DNA from: Gammaproteobacteria bacterium
GTDB taxonomy: Bacteria > Pseudomonadota > Gammaproteobacteria > Pseudomonadales > Azotimanducaceae
Assembly (NCBI GenBank): GCA_026707945.1
Contig: JAPOVV010000105.1
Coordinates: forward strand, 62,001 to 126,000
DNA length: 64,000 bases
Direction of reading: 5' to 3'
Under the pieces are notes generated by a model. It was not told where the DNA came from and searched no databases. It saw only the letters and a list, made by a program, of their open reading frames with translations. A program made the translations under genes and the position numbers. Numbering within the stretch: the stretch's first letter is position 1; each line of letters opens with the position of its first letter. Below are positions 43,760-52,785 of the stretch, in pieces.

Positions 43760-46087
43760 CTAATTCGATTGACCCGTAGAACGCGATAGCACGCATCCAA
43801 TCGTATCGTTGGCAAATAGTTCATTGATTCGACTCGTGGAATAACCGAGAGAGGTTAATACCTCTTCTGAGTGTTCGCCTAAGCGAGGGGGAGGAAGATC
43901 CGCAGACAGTTCCGATCGTGAAAAACGCCATGCGAATCCGCTGTGCCAAATGTCGCGTACATCCGCATGCTGTTGTTTCTTAAACCAATTCCGACGAGTG
44001 AATTCTGGATGGTCAAGAATCTCTAAGCTATCGAGGACAGGTACTGCAGGTACACCGGTCGCACGGAATGCCTCTGCCGCTTCGTCCCGCGATTGTGTAC
44101 GCGTCCAGCGAGTCACCAATGCCTCCACCTCGTCTGCACGATTCAAACGATCGGTATGTAGATCGAATTCACTCGAATCGATCCCCATCACGTCTTTAGC
44201 TCGGCGCCATTCAAGGTCGCTTCTACAAACGATCGCAACCCATTGATCCTGCTCTATGGTGGGAAAAACACCATGAGGTACGTAATTTGGGTGACGATTT
44301 CCCAATCGTTCTAACGGCAAGCCGATGTCTGCTGCAATGATCTCTTCGCCGATATAGGCAATTGCGGATTCGAGCATCGATCCTCGAATATTCTGCGATT
44401 CACCCGTTAGGTTACGGTTGGTCACTCCGATGAGCGTACACGCCGCCATCTGTAAACCAATAAACGCGTCGGTCTGGTAGAAACCCATGACCATTGGCTC
44501 TCCGTCACGATATCCGAATAAGGAATCCCATCCCGCCATTGCTTCGATCGTCGCGCCGTTCGCTCGGTAGTCTCGATATGGTCCGACATCCCCGTACCCA
44601 GACCAACAAACGTAAACGATGTCCGGCTTTACATCACGTAACGAATCAAAATCCAGTCCAAATTTGCGCATAACTCGCGGTGTGAAATTACTCATAACGA
44701 CGTCAGCACTAGCGATAAGATCCTTCGCGATCGCAACTCCGTCGCTGTGATTTAAGTCGATCGCGATTTCGCGTTTGTTTCGGTTCGTGCTATTGAAGTT
44801 TGCACTGATGTTGTAGGGGTGCGCATTTGAGTTTTGCACACAACCATCAGGGAGCGCGCCCCGCCAGTTGCGCCATACATCTACACGCTTATGGCTCTCG
44901 ATCTTGATGACATCGGCTCCGAGATCTGCCAGCATCATCGTCGCAAACGGTCCAATCCATGCTTGCGTAAAGTCGACGATTCGAATGCCATCAAGAGGTT
45001 TGCTACCCTTTTTGCCCATGCCTAACGGGACGTGTTTACCACCCCATTGATGGACTTGCTTAACTTGAGCAAGTTGTAGAGCTGGCGGGTCAATCGGCGT
45101 CATTTCTGCAGGTAAACCGGGATATGTCAATACGCCGATGTCCGAACCGGAAATCGTTTTGAGGAACCCAAGAGATTCCACCTGCCGATTACTTAGCAGA
45201 TCATGAGGCGTCTGAAACAGTCCAAATCGAGGGGCACCTCGCTCCATCACACCTTCAAATACAAGCTCTGGATCGCAATGCCGCGACTGATCAGCTAAGA
45301 AAGCACTCAGTTTCGTTCGGTTTCGACGCTGCTCTGGCGTAATTAGATCGGTAGATACCTTCCCCTCAGGCACGCCTATTTCCGCTAGTACGTGAGAAAA
45401 CGTTTGTGGATCGAGCAAATTCCCCGAGATTCTGCCGTTGCCGACCGGATAAAGCCTGACGCCAGTGGCAGGTCCACCATGCCTTTCCTCGGCTTTCTCA
45501 AAGTACTGCGATCGAACGAAAGGTACCACCGTCGTTAACGCATCAAGTTGGGAAGTCTCAATCGATTCGACTTCACCCGTAGTAATTCGCTTGACAATCG
45601 CAGCAAGGGTTGCGACACATGCGTGAACGCCAACGACGTACGGAACGATATTCGCTGGCATTCTTGCTGGTTCTCGTTCAGGATCGCCATTGCAAACTAG
45701 GAAGCCAGAAGCCGCCTCAAGCAGTATGGGAGCTCCTCCCATACCGTTGTACATACCATCAGAAGCAAAAGGAACGACGCGGTGAAAAATCGTTCTTGAC
45801 CCGGGTTCAATCCCATCCTCCGCTAACTCGTCAAGTGTCCGATTCGTTAAGATCGCGTCCGCGTCGGCAGCGAGATCTGCAAGGTCCTGCGAGACCAAGG
45901 TCTTGTTCGTCGTAAGGTACCGCCACGTAAGCGACACACCGTTCACAGTAGGCGAACGCCTAGGAAGATCTCCAACATAAGCCTCACCAACCGCCACTTG
46001 AGCACCCCACCTCGCAAGCTGCATACAACAGAAGGCAAGAGCTGCGTCATCACCGAGTTCGAGAACACGGAGGTGTTTAACGTTCAT
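43760..46087 (-). CDS. Tandem-fused class III (CaiB/BaiF) CoA-transferase
   Basis: A 775-residue protein made of two CaiB-type halves. The C-terminal half (~res 360-770) is canonical: PLDGIRIVDFTQAWIGPFAT, MLADLGADVIKIESHKR, VMSNFTPRVMRKFGLDF, then the catalytic Asp region QTDAFIGLQMAACTLIGV. The N-terminal half (~res 1-340) keeps RVLELGDDAALAFCCMQLAR and WGAQVAVGEA, but at the equivalent catalytic position it reads IVPYVVGVHACVATL, with no Asp, so this half is probably structural. CaiB enzymes move CoA between acids and acyl-CoAs. It probably activates a substrate for the neighbouring oxidation enzymes. Confidence 0.88.
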   Translation of the reverse strand: MNVKHLRVLELGDDAALAFCCMQLARWGAQVAVGEAYVGDLPRRSPTVNGVSLTWRYLTTNKTLVSQDLADLAADADAILTNRTLDELAEDGIEPGSRTIFHRVVPFASDGMYNGMGGAPILLEAASGFLVCNGDPEREPARMPANIVPYVVGVHACVATLAAIVKRITTGEVESIETSQLDALTTVVPFVRSQYFEKAEERHGGPATGVRLYPVGNGRISGNLLDPQTFSHVLAEIGVPEGKVSTDLITPEQRRNRTKLSAFLADQSRHCDPELVFEGVMERGAPRFGLFQTPHDLLSNRQVESLGFLKTISGSDIGVLTYPGLPAEMTPIDPPALQLAQVKQVHQWGGKHVPLGMGKKGSKPLDGIRIVDFTQAWIGPFATMMLADLGADVIKIESHKRVDVWRNWRGALPDGCVQNSNAHPYNISANFNSTNRNKREIAIDLNHSDGVAIAKDLIASADVVMSNFTPRVMRKFGLDFDSLRDVKPDIVYVCWSGYGDVGPYRDYRANGATIEAMAGWDSLFGYRDGEPMVMGFYQTDAFIGLQMAACTLIGVTNRNLTGESQNIRGSMLESAIAYIGEEIIAADIGLPLERLGNRHPNYVPHGVFPTIEQDQWVAIVCRSDLEWRRAKDVMGIDSSEFDLHTDRLNRADEVEALVTRWTRTQSRDEAAEAFRATGVPAVPVLDSLEILDHPEFTRRNWFKKQQHADVRDIWHSGFAWRFSRSELSADLPPPRLGEHSEEVLTSLGYSTSRINELFANDTIGCVLSRSTGQSN

Positions 46088-46250
46088 TTGCTAACGGTAT
46101 TCCATGTGCAAAATGCGTTCGGCGAGCGAATCATTTGATTCGCTGCAAACTAAGTTCGTCCCACGACGCTAAGAGTTCGAGTCTGGCTTTGTTGTGTCGA
46201 CGCTCATTGTGCATAGCATTCTCACACCACAACGTAGATAGCAAAAGTTC

Positions 46251-47489
46251 ATGTCGCGTCGAGAATTGCCACAGCCCACGGGTCTACCGATTCCAATCAG
46301 CGAGCGTTTTGAGTTCGTAAGTGAAAAATGGCTCGAAACTGCTCGAACGTTTCTGCAAAGCAAGCTCGACGCATTCAACGGCAATCCACCATCAGGCCGA
46401 TTCGCTGCCGTCGAGACTTACACCGATGCGCCGCCTCACCTCGATTGCCCAAACAACACAGCTACGGTTCACATAGTCATCGAGAACGGGCAACTAGACG
46501 TTGGATACGGCGACGTTGAGAATCCAACTTTTCATGCAAAAGGTGATTACAACCGCTCACTCGTGATTGGAGCATCGGTTTACGAAGCGCTTCCTGAACG
46601 AAAGGAACGCATTCAACGAGAGCTGCACCACCGTCACGGCAACGTGCTCCAAGTATCCGGCGCTGGCTTTGCGGACGTCAACCCGGACGTTCTCAAACTT
46701 CTGGCCGGACTTCACGACCATCTCGCTAAGCGAACGGTCGGTAACCCGGACATTCCACACAAACTCACGCACCTGGATGTCGAGGCTCGTATTCAGGAGG
46801 TTGAAGAAAACGGCTACACGGTTTTTGAGCGTGCAATCACGGAGTCTTTTGTCGAAGAGTTGAACGAGGATTTCGATCGTCTTATCGCGGAGAACGGGCG
46901 CGGAAAAGTCGCGGCAATGCTCCTATCACGAGGCCCACTTTGGGAAGAGGTTGCGACTCATCCGCAAATCCACGCAGTTGCACAGCAACTTCTCGGCGCA
47001 GATTGCAATTTAGGACAATCGATTGCCTTCAGAAAACCTAAAGGAGCTGATACACATCAATTGCACAATGATCCGCCACATCCACATACTGGCGAGCTCT
47101 GTTGCAATGTAACGACTGTATGGGCATTGAGCGAGTTCGATGAAGATTCGGGTCCAACAATCGTCGTTCCAGGTAGTCACAAAGAAAATCGTCCGCCAGA
47201 TCAAGATGCGAAATCTCAAGCTGTCAAACTGACGATGCCGAAAGGATCTGTCGCGATGTGGCACGGCTCACTCTGGCACGGCGCTGCGATACGCGAGCGC
47301 GACGGTGAGCGGACGTCCCTTCACAACACCTATTTGCGCAACTGGGTGCGTACGTGGGACAACTATTTAGAAATCGATCCCGCGATCTTGGAACGAAACT
47401 CGCCTGCGCTAACCACGCTTGCAGGAATTGACGACCTCTACGGCAAGAACACCTACGACGGTATCGACTTCAGACGAATGGTCACATAA
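46251..47489 (+). CDS. Fusion: SCP2-like N-terminal domain with PhyH-type dioxygenase
   Basis: A 412-residue protein. The first ~170 residues (RFEFVSEKWLETARTFLQSK; VHIVIENGQLDVGYGD; DYNRSLVIGASVYEAL) have the beta-strand/helix pattern of an SCP2 sterol-carrier-like domain; this assignment is tentative. Residues ~178-412 are a PhyH Fe(II)/2OG oxygenase: VEENGYTVFERAI, HQLHNDPP with the HxD ligands, the distal His in HGSLWHGAAIRERDGERTSLH and a downstream Arg. A lipid-binding domain tethered to the oxygenase suggests a hydrophobic lipid or sterol-like substrate. Divergent from the CoA-transferase gene. Confidence 0.82.
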   Translation: MSRRELPQPTGLPIPISERFEFVSEKWLETARTFLQSKLDAFNGNPPSGRFAAVETYTDAPPHLDCPNNTATVHIVIENGQLDVGYGDVENPTFHAKGDYNRSLVIGASVYEALPERKERIQRELHHRHGNVLQVSGAGFADVNPDVLKLLAGLHDHLAKRTVGNPDIPHKLTHLDVEARIQEVEENGYTVFERAITESFVEELNEDFDRLIAENGRGKVAAMLLSRGPLWEEVATHPQIHAVAQQLLGADCNLGQSIAFRKPKGADTHQLHNDPPHPHTGELCCNVTTVWALSEFDEDSGPTIVVPGSHKENRPPDQDAKSQAVKLTMPKGSVAMWHGSLWHGAAIRERDGERTSLHNTYLRNWVRTWDNYLEIDPAILERNSPALTTLAGIDDLYGKNTYDGIDFRRMVT

Positions 47490-47500
47490 GTGCGATCTCG

Positions 47501-48310
47501 TTATGAGGCTGCTTTCGCAGCTTCTTCACGTGCCGCGCGTACCTTTTCGTTGGTCTGATTGAATAGAAGGTCGCGCCGACGCTTCTCTTCCTCATCGGTA
47601 AGTTTTTTCTTGCCTAAATCCTGACCAACGCGGTAACCACGTTCCAACGCTGGTCGGCCTCGCAATTGATAAGCCCAGCGTTTCACGTTCGGAAACGACT
47701 CCCACATTTCCTCGCTAACAACACGACTAACCAAAAATGCCCAAGGCCAAGTAATGATGTCGGCGATCGAGTATTCGCTACCTGCAAGGTACTCGTTGAC
47801 TGCTAGCTGCGCGTCCATAACGCCACACAGACGATCAACTTCGCCCACAAAACGTTTTTCGCCGTACTCCAACTGCTTGGGATCGTCGGTGATGTTCTTC
47901 GCGTAATTCTTGAAGTGATTGGCGTTTCCCATCATCGGACCAAGATTGGCCATTTGCCAATGCACCCACTGCATAACTCGAATTCGCTCGCGAGGTTCTG
48001 CGGGTAGGAACTTTCCTTCCTTATCGCCCAAGTACTCGAGAATCGCACCGGATTCAAAGACGCTAATTGGTTCGCCGCCATCGGCAGGATCATGGTCGAT
48101 GATCGCAGGCATTCGATTGTTGGGGCTAATGCGTAGAAACTCCGGTTTGAACTGGTCGCCACCACCTATATCGACCGGAATAACGTCGTATTCCAGTTCA
48201 CACTCTTCAAGCATGATGCTAGCCTTCCACCCGTTGGGCGTAGGCCAGTAATACAGATCGATCACGATAGGTTCCGGTTCAATTGCGACTGCGTATATTA
48301 GTTTTGCCAT
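47501..48310 (-). CDS. Glutathione S-transferase, Nu/YghU-like
   Basis: A 269-residue GST. The thioredoxin-like N-domain has LYYWPTPNGWKASIMLEEC (the TPNGxK motif typical of YghU/YfcG-type GSTs that act as disulfide reductases), NNRMPAIIDHDP and ISVFESGAILEYLGDKEG with the glutathione-binding ES pair. The helical C-domain has EYSIADIITWPWAF. A charged C-terminal tail (KKKLTDEEEKRRRDLL) extends beyond the common length. It converges on the SCP2-PhyH gene with 11 bases between. Confidence 0.92.
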   Translation of the reverse strand: MAKLIYAVAIEPEPIVIDLYYWPTPNGWKASIMLEECELEYDVIPVDIGGGDQFKPEFLRISPNNRMPAIIDHDPADGGEPISVFESGAILEYLGDKEGKFLPAEPRERIRVMQWVHWQMANLGPMMGNANHFKNYAKNITDDPKQLEYGEKRFVGEVDRLCGVMDAQLAVNEYLAGSEYSIADIITWPWAFLVSRVVSEEMWESFPNVKRWAYQLRGRPALERGYRVGQDLGKKKLTDEEEKRRRDLLFNQTNEKVRAAREEAAKAAS

Positions 48311-48343
48311 TTTGTCTTCGATTAGAAGGGACCTCTTGATTCA

Positions 48344-48979
48344 ATGATCGAATGTATGCCCAAGATCTACAAACTCGAACCGAGCAAGATCACGCCAAGT
48401 AAATACATCAGTTTTTTCGTGTTACGCGATGCCGGCAATCTCCTCTTTCCCTGCGTATCGAGTTCTAGCACCTTCGAATCGTCATGGCAAGAAATACATG
48501 ACCACGGCGGCGTTTCAAAGCAGTTGCTCGGTGATATGCATTTCGCGACCAAACATAACGATCAACTCTTTGAGGAATTCGGCGCACTGACGTGTTGCAG
48601 TGTCGAAGAAGAAGCTGACGTTCGCCGTAAAGTTAAAAACGTTAAAGCCTTTACATTCGAACGGCACGAAGTCGCTCCTGGTGTCATAGCAATACCTACA
48701 CCAGGTCACCGACCCGGCGCCGTCAGTTATCTAGTCGACGTTGGGAGTTCAAACGTGTTGTTTGCCGGTGATTCACTCTGGCATGACCGCGAGAAGTGGA
48801 TGGCGTTATCGAATAAGAAAAACCGTCCGGTGATGAAGAACACTTTGGCTAGTTTGCGTGAAGAGAGCTTTGCAACGATATTTGTGAATAGTTCGGTTCA
48901 AAATCCAATCTACAGCATCGATTTCACGAACGATGCAGCTAAGAACGAGTTCCTGGACGGATTGGCTGAGTCGCTCTGA
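48344..48979 (+). CDS. Metallo-beta-lactamase-fold-like protein, degenerate metal site
   Basis: A 211-residue protein with MBL-fold order: an N-terminal strand region, the ligand loop GDMHFATKHNDQLFEEFGAL in place of HxHxDH, then TPGHRPGAVSYLVDVGSSNV with the usual TPGH, and VLFAGDSLWHD with the conserved GD. The first ligand cluster is changed, so metal binding may be altered or lost. An ATG 4 codons downstream (48356) is an alternative start. It is divergent from the GST gene and may belong to a detoxification pair (inference). Confidence 0.75.
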   Translation: MIECMPKIYKLEPSKITPSKYISFFVLRDAGNLLFPCVSSSSTFESSWQEIHDHGGVSKQLLGDMHFATKHNDQLFEEFGALTCCSVEEEADVRRKVKNVKAFTFERHEVAPGVIAIPTPGHRPGAVSYLVDVGSSNVLFAGDSLWHDREKWMALSNKKNRPVMKNTLASLREESFATIFVNSSVQNPIYSIDFTNDAAKNEFLDGLAESL

Positions 48980-48982
48980 GCA

Positions 48983-49099
48983 TTAAGAAATAACGAGCAG
49001 ATATATGGTGTATCCCGCGATACCAAGAAAAACTACGAACGCAACCACTAGCGCGGCAAGCAGCCAATGAAGAATCGATTTCGCTAGTTTCTTCATCAT
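48983..49099 (-). CDS. 38-residue single-helix membrane peptide
   Basis: A small gene too short for usual ORF calling: ATG ATG at 49099-49094, stop TAA at 48985-48983. The product is MMKKLAKSILHW followed by one hydrophobic helix (LLAALVVAFVVFLGIAGYTI) and YLLVIS, with a positive N-terminus, so one transmembrane helix with the N-terminus in the cytoplasm. It begins 9 bases after the stop of the acyl-CoA ligase gene, so it looks co-transcribed and may modulate a membrane partner. No homologue is recognised. Confidence 0.6.
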   Translation of the reverse strand: MMKKLAKSILHWLLAALVVAFVVFLGIAGYTIYLLVIS

Positions 49100-49108
49100 T
49101 GCTTCAAG

Positions 49109-50626
49109 CTACGCCGTACATTCGGATTGGGAGAAAACGTCTTTAAATTGCTCGCGTAACGAGTTTTTCTGAATCTTTCCCATTGCATTACGCGGCAGCT
49201 CTGTAACGGTCTCGACGCGTTGTGGTTGTTTGAATCCAGCAAGTACCTCTTTCAATTGACCCCTCACGGTTTGGGTTTCTACCGTACTTCCTGAAGAAGA
49301 AACCACGACGGCAACAACGCCTTCGCCAAAGTCAGGATGAGGGGCACCAATAACCGCGACATCTGAGACGTCCGGTAGGTCGCCGATCGCCGTTTCCACT
49401 TCAGCAGGATACACGTTTAATCCGCCACTGATAACCACATCCTTTTCTCGTCCTACGATTGAGACGCGTCCGTCCTCATCCTGTACGCCCATATCGCCTG
49501 TCATGAAGTAACCATCGCTACGAAATTCTTGCGCGGTCTTTTCAGGCATTTCCCAATAGCCTTTGAATACGTTAGGTCCTTTGAGTTCGATTCCACCTAC
49601 CTCACCGGCTGCAAGTTCAAAGCCGTGATCATCGGTAATACGAAGCGAAACGTCCGGGAGGGCAAAACCAACGGTGCCTGCTTTTCGTTCACCGCCGAGT
49701 GGATTAGAAGTGTTCATGAGCGTCTCGCTCATGCCATATCGCTCGAGAATCGCCATCCCGGTTCGTTCGGAAAACTCACGGAAAGTCTGTTCCGTTAAGG
49801 GCGCAGAGCCAGAGATGAACAATCGCATATTGCTCACCATATCGCTACCGAATTCCGGTCGAGAAAGAAGCCGAGTATAGAACGTCGGAACACCCATGAG
49901 AACCGTAGCGTTGGGTAACTCGCGCATTACGTCCAGCACGTCAAAGCGCTGCTGAAAAATCATTGAACAGCCACTCAGCAGAACACAATGAATCGCAACA
50001 AATAGTCCATGCACGTGGTAAATCGGTAACGCGTGGAGCAATACATCATCATCACGAAATCCCCAAACCTCGTTTAGCGTTCGCGCATTGCTGAGTAAAT
50101 TCCGGTGCGTGAGCATCGCTCCCTTTGATCGACCCGTGGTACCAGACGTGTATAGAATCGCCGCAATATCGTCACCACATCTCTCCACCGATCGGGTGTA
50201 CGGTTCAGATACTCGTCTCGAAGCATCCCAGAGGGAACCCTTACCATCTGTATCGAGAACGAGTTGGTTAAGGGAACGATCCGTCGCAGCTTCAACTTCG
50301 GTCGATCCGACATAGAGTTTCGGCTTGGCGTTGTCGAGGAAGTATCCTAGTTCAATTGATGTGTACGCAGTGTTCAGCGGAACGTAAATCGCGCCGATCT
50401 GCAGGCACGCGAGATAAAGCGCTAACGTGAGTGGCGTCTTATCGCAATGCGCTACCACTCGGTCGTCGGTGCTAATCCCACATTCGTTGAGTGCGGCTGC
50501 GACGAGATGCACTTGATCGAAGAGCTGCTCATAACTAATGGACGTCCCGTCTTCGAGTAATAGACATGGTTTGCCTGAATTGGCGCGCGCAACTTGAATT
50601 AGATTGTCGTATAAACTCTCACTCAA
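49109..50626 (-). CDS. AMP-forming acyl-CoA synthetase (malonyl/long-chain-like)
   Basis: A 505-residue adenylate-forming ligase: P-loop AAILYTSGTTGRSKGAMLTH, HALPIYHVHGLFVAIH, ILERYGMSETLMNTSNP, YFMTGDMGVQDEDGRVSIVG, and the catalytic lysine in NAMGKIQKNSL. The LPIYHVHGLFVA block and MSETLMNTSNP segment resemble malonyl-CoA synthetase (MatB-like) enzymes, but specificity is not proven. TTG start at 50626, weakly supported. It is divergent from the acetoacetyl-CoA synthetase gene and followed by the 38-residue membrane peptide. Confidence 0.9.
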   Translation of the reverse strand: MSESLYDNLIQVARANSGKPCLLLEDGTSISYEQLFDQVHLVAAALNECGISTDDRVVAHCDKTPLTLALYLACLQIGAIYVPLNTAYTSIELGYFLDNAKPKLYVGSTEVEAATDRSLNQLVLDTDGKGSLWDASRRVSEPYTRSVERCGDDIAAILYTSGTTGRSKGAMLTHRNLLSNARTLNEVWGFRDDDVLLHALPIYHVHGLFVAIHCVLLSGCSMIFQQRFDVLDVMRELPNATVLMGVPTFYTRLLSRPEFGSDMVSNMRLFISGSAPLTEQTFREFSERTGMAILERYGMSETLMNTSNPLGGERKAGTVGFALPDVSLRITDDHGFELAAGEVGGIELKGPNVFKGYWEMPEKTAQEFRSDGYFMTGDMGVQDEDGRVSIVGREKDVVISGGLNVYPAEVETAIGDLPDVSDVAVIGAPHPDFGEGVVAVVVSSSGSTVETQTVRGQLKEVLAGFKQPQRVETVTELPRNAMGKIQKNSLREQFKDVFSQSECTA

Positions 50627-50757
50627 TATTGCAATGTAATATCGTCAAGGGCGTCACTAGTTTACGCACGGCGGTCTGTCCCATACATGTTAGATTGTTT
50701 CAAAATGCAACCGAATCAATATCTTAGGTGCATTTCTTACGCTGAGAGAGGCACGAC

Positions 50758-52671
50758 TTGAATAGCGAAGCGCTACTTTGGAAGCCGTCGGACGATGCCA
50801 TCGCGAGTTCGAATCTAGCGACCTTTGCCGGGCAACTTGACTTACCGTTGGACTATCCGAAGCTATACGAGTGGTCCATTCAAAACCGTGAAGCATTCTG
50901 GCGTACGGTGTGGGAATTCACCGGTATCGTCGGTTCACCGGGAGCGTCGACGTTGTCAGAAACGCTTCCGTTCGCCGATAGCGCATGGTTTAACGACGCG
51001 CGCCTTAACTTTGCAGAGAACCTACTGAAATACGACGATGAGAGAACCGCTCTTGTCGAGGTAAACGAGACCGACGCTCGCGTTGAACTTACATATGCGC
51101 AGCTGCGTGCTCGAGTTGCAGCATTTGCACTTGAATTGAAACGGTTCGGAATCACGAAAAATGACCGGGTCGCTGCTTGGTTACCGAATAGTGCTGATAC
51201 CGTAATTGCTATGTTGGCAACGACAAGCATCGGTGCAATCTGGTCATCGTGTTCGCCTGATTTCGGCGTGGAAGGTGCTTTCGATCGATTTAGCCAAATC
51301 GAGCCAAAACTGCTTCTCGTAACCGATCAGTACCAATACAACGGTCGTACGTATGACGTATCCAAAAACGTACAGTCTCTAACGTCTCGTATCGCAAGCA
51401 TCGAAAATGTTTTACGCCGTTCAAACTCGCCTGATCAATGTCATTTCCAACAAATCTATAGGAACGATTCGGACTCCTTGTCATTCGAACGACTGCCGTT
51501 CAATCACCCACTCTACATCATGTTTTCTTCAGGTACGACCGGGATACCCAAATGTATCGTCCATGGTGCAGGCGGAACGCTAATTCAGCATGTAAAAGAG
51601 CATCAATTGCATGCGGATCTAACCCGTGAAGACGTACTGTTTTTCTTCACGACCACAGGTTGGATGATGTGGAACTGGCTCGTATCTGGACTCGCAACAG
51701 GATGTACCCTCGTACTCTATGACGGTTCACCGTTTTTTCCTCGCCGCAACACCTTAATTGACCTTATCGACCGGGAAAGTATCTCGGTATTTGGCGTCGG
51801 CGCGAAGTACGTGTCAAGTATCGAACGAGTACAGGTAAAGCCGCGCGAAACGCACGAATTGAGTTCGTTACGGAGCATCCTCACTACAGGCTCCCCACTC
51901 TCCCACGAGTCGTTTGACTATGTGTATCGTGACTTTAAGAAGGACGTGTGGCTCGCGTCTATTTCAGGTGGAACGGACCTGATTTCCTGCTTTGTACTCG
52001 GCAACCCGTTTTCTGGAGTTTGTAAGGGAGAAATCCAAGGTCCAGGGTTAGGTATGGCTACGTCTGTCTTCGATGACACTGGCCAGTCGATAAATGATCA
52101 AAAAGGAGAGCTCGTTTGTACGAAATCTTTTCCTAGTGCACCGATTGGTTTTTGGAACGATGCCGATGGATCTAGGTATCACGACGCATATTTCGCACGA
52201 TTCGAGAATACGTGGGCACACGGCGATTTTGCGGAGATCAACTCAACAACCGGCGGATACGTCATCCATGGCCGTAGCGATGCAGTCCTAAATCCAGGCG
52301 GCGTACGAATTGGTACTGCAGAAATCTACCGACAGCTTGAACGATTCGATGAGGTCGTCGATGCCGTATGCGTCGGTCAGGAATGGGAAAACGACACGCG
52401 CATCGTTTTGTTTGTCGTCTTGACGAATGGATTACGCCTAAATAAGTATCTGCGCAAGGACATCAGGGCGGCGATCCGCAGCAACGCATCCCCACGGCAT
52501 GTTCCCGCAAAGATTGAACAAGTGGGCGACGTGCCACGCACGCGATCAGGAAAGATTGCCGAACTGGCCGTCCGTGAGATCATTCATGGACGCGAGGTTA
52601 GAAACACTACAGCGCTTGAAAACCCTGAGTGCCTAGTGCAATTCAAAGGGCATGAAGCGTTGGAGACTTAG
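50758..52671 (+). CDS. aacS: Acetoacetyl-CoA synthetase
   Basis: A 637-residue AMP-forming ligase with the acetoacetate-CoA ligase architecture: an N-terminal WSIQNREAFWRTVWEFTGIV, RLNFAENLLKYDDERTAL, GAIWSSCSPDFGVEGAFDRF, P-loop IMFSSGTTGIPKCIVHGAGG, the GWMMWNWLVSGLATG block and the C-terminal PRTRSGKIAELAVREII with the catalytic Lys. It activates acetoacetate with ATP and CoA. The start is a TTG at 50758 with GAGAGG upstream. It fits a role recovering the product of fatty-acid or branched-chain breakdown. Confidence 0.93.
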   Translation: MNSEALLWKPSDDAIASSNLATFAGQLDLPLDYPKLYEWSIQNREAFWRTVWEFTGIVGSPGASTLSETLPFADSAWFNDARLNFAENLLKYDDERTALVEVNETDARVELTYAQLRARVAAFALELKRFGITKNDRVAAWLPNSADTVIAMLATTSIGAIWSSCSPDFGVEGAFDRFSQIEPKLLLVTDQYQYNGRTYDVSKNVQSLTSRIASIENVLRRSNSPDQCHFQQIYRNDSDSLSFERLPFNHPLYIMFSSGTTGIPKCIVHGAGGTLIQHVKEHQLHADLTREDVLFFFTTTGWMMWNWLVSGLATGCTLVLYDGSPFFPRRNTLIDLIDRESISVFGVGAKYVSSIERVQVKPRETHELSSLRSILTTGSPLSHESFDYVYRDFKKDVWLASISGGTDLISCFVLGNPFSGVCKGEIQGPGLGMATSVFDDTGQSINDQKGELVCTKSFPSAPIGFWNDADGSRYHDAYFARFENTWAHGDFAEINSTTGGYVIHGRSDAVLNPGGVRIGTAEIYRQLERFDEVVDAVCVGQEWENDTRIVLFVVLTNGLRLNKYLRKDIRAAIRSNASPRHVPAKIEQVGDVPRTRSGKIAELAVREIIHGREVRNTTALENPECLVQFKGHEALET

Positions 52672-52785
52672 AGGTTGACGATCGAAAAATATGAGAGCGA
52701 GAAAGCGCATTCCAAACACTCATAGCCTAGCAAAAAAAGAAAACGGGTTCGCGTATAGCGACGCTGAACTGTTTGAAATAGGAGT

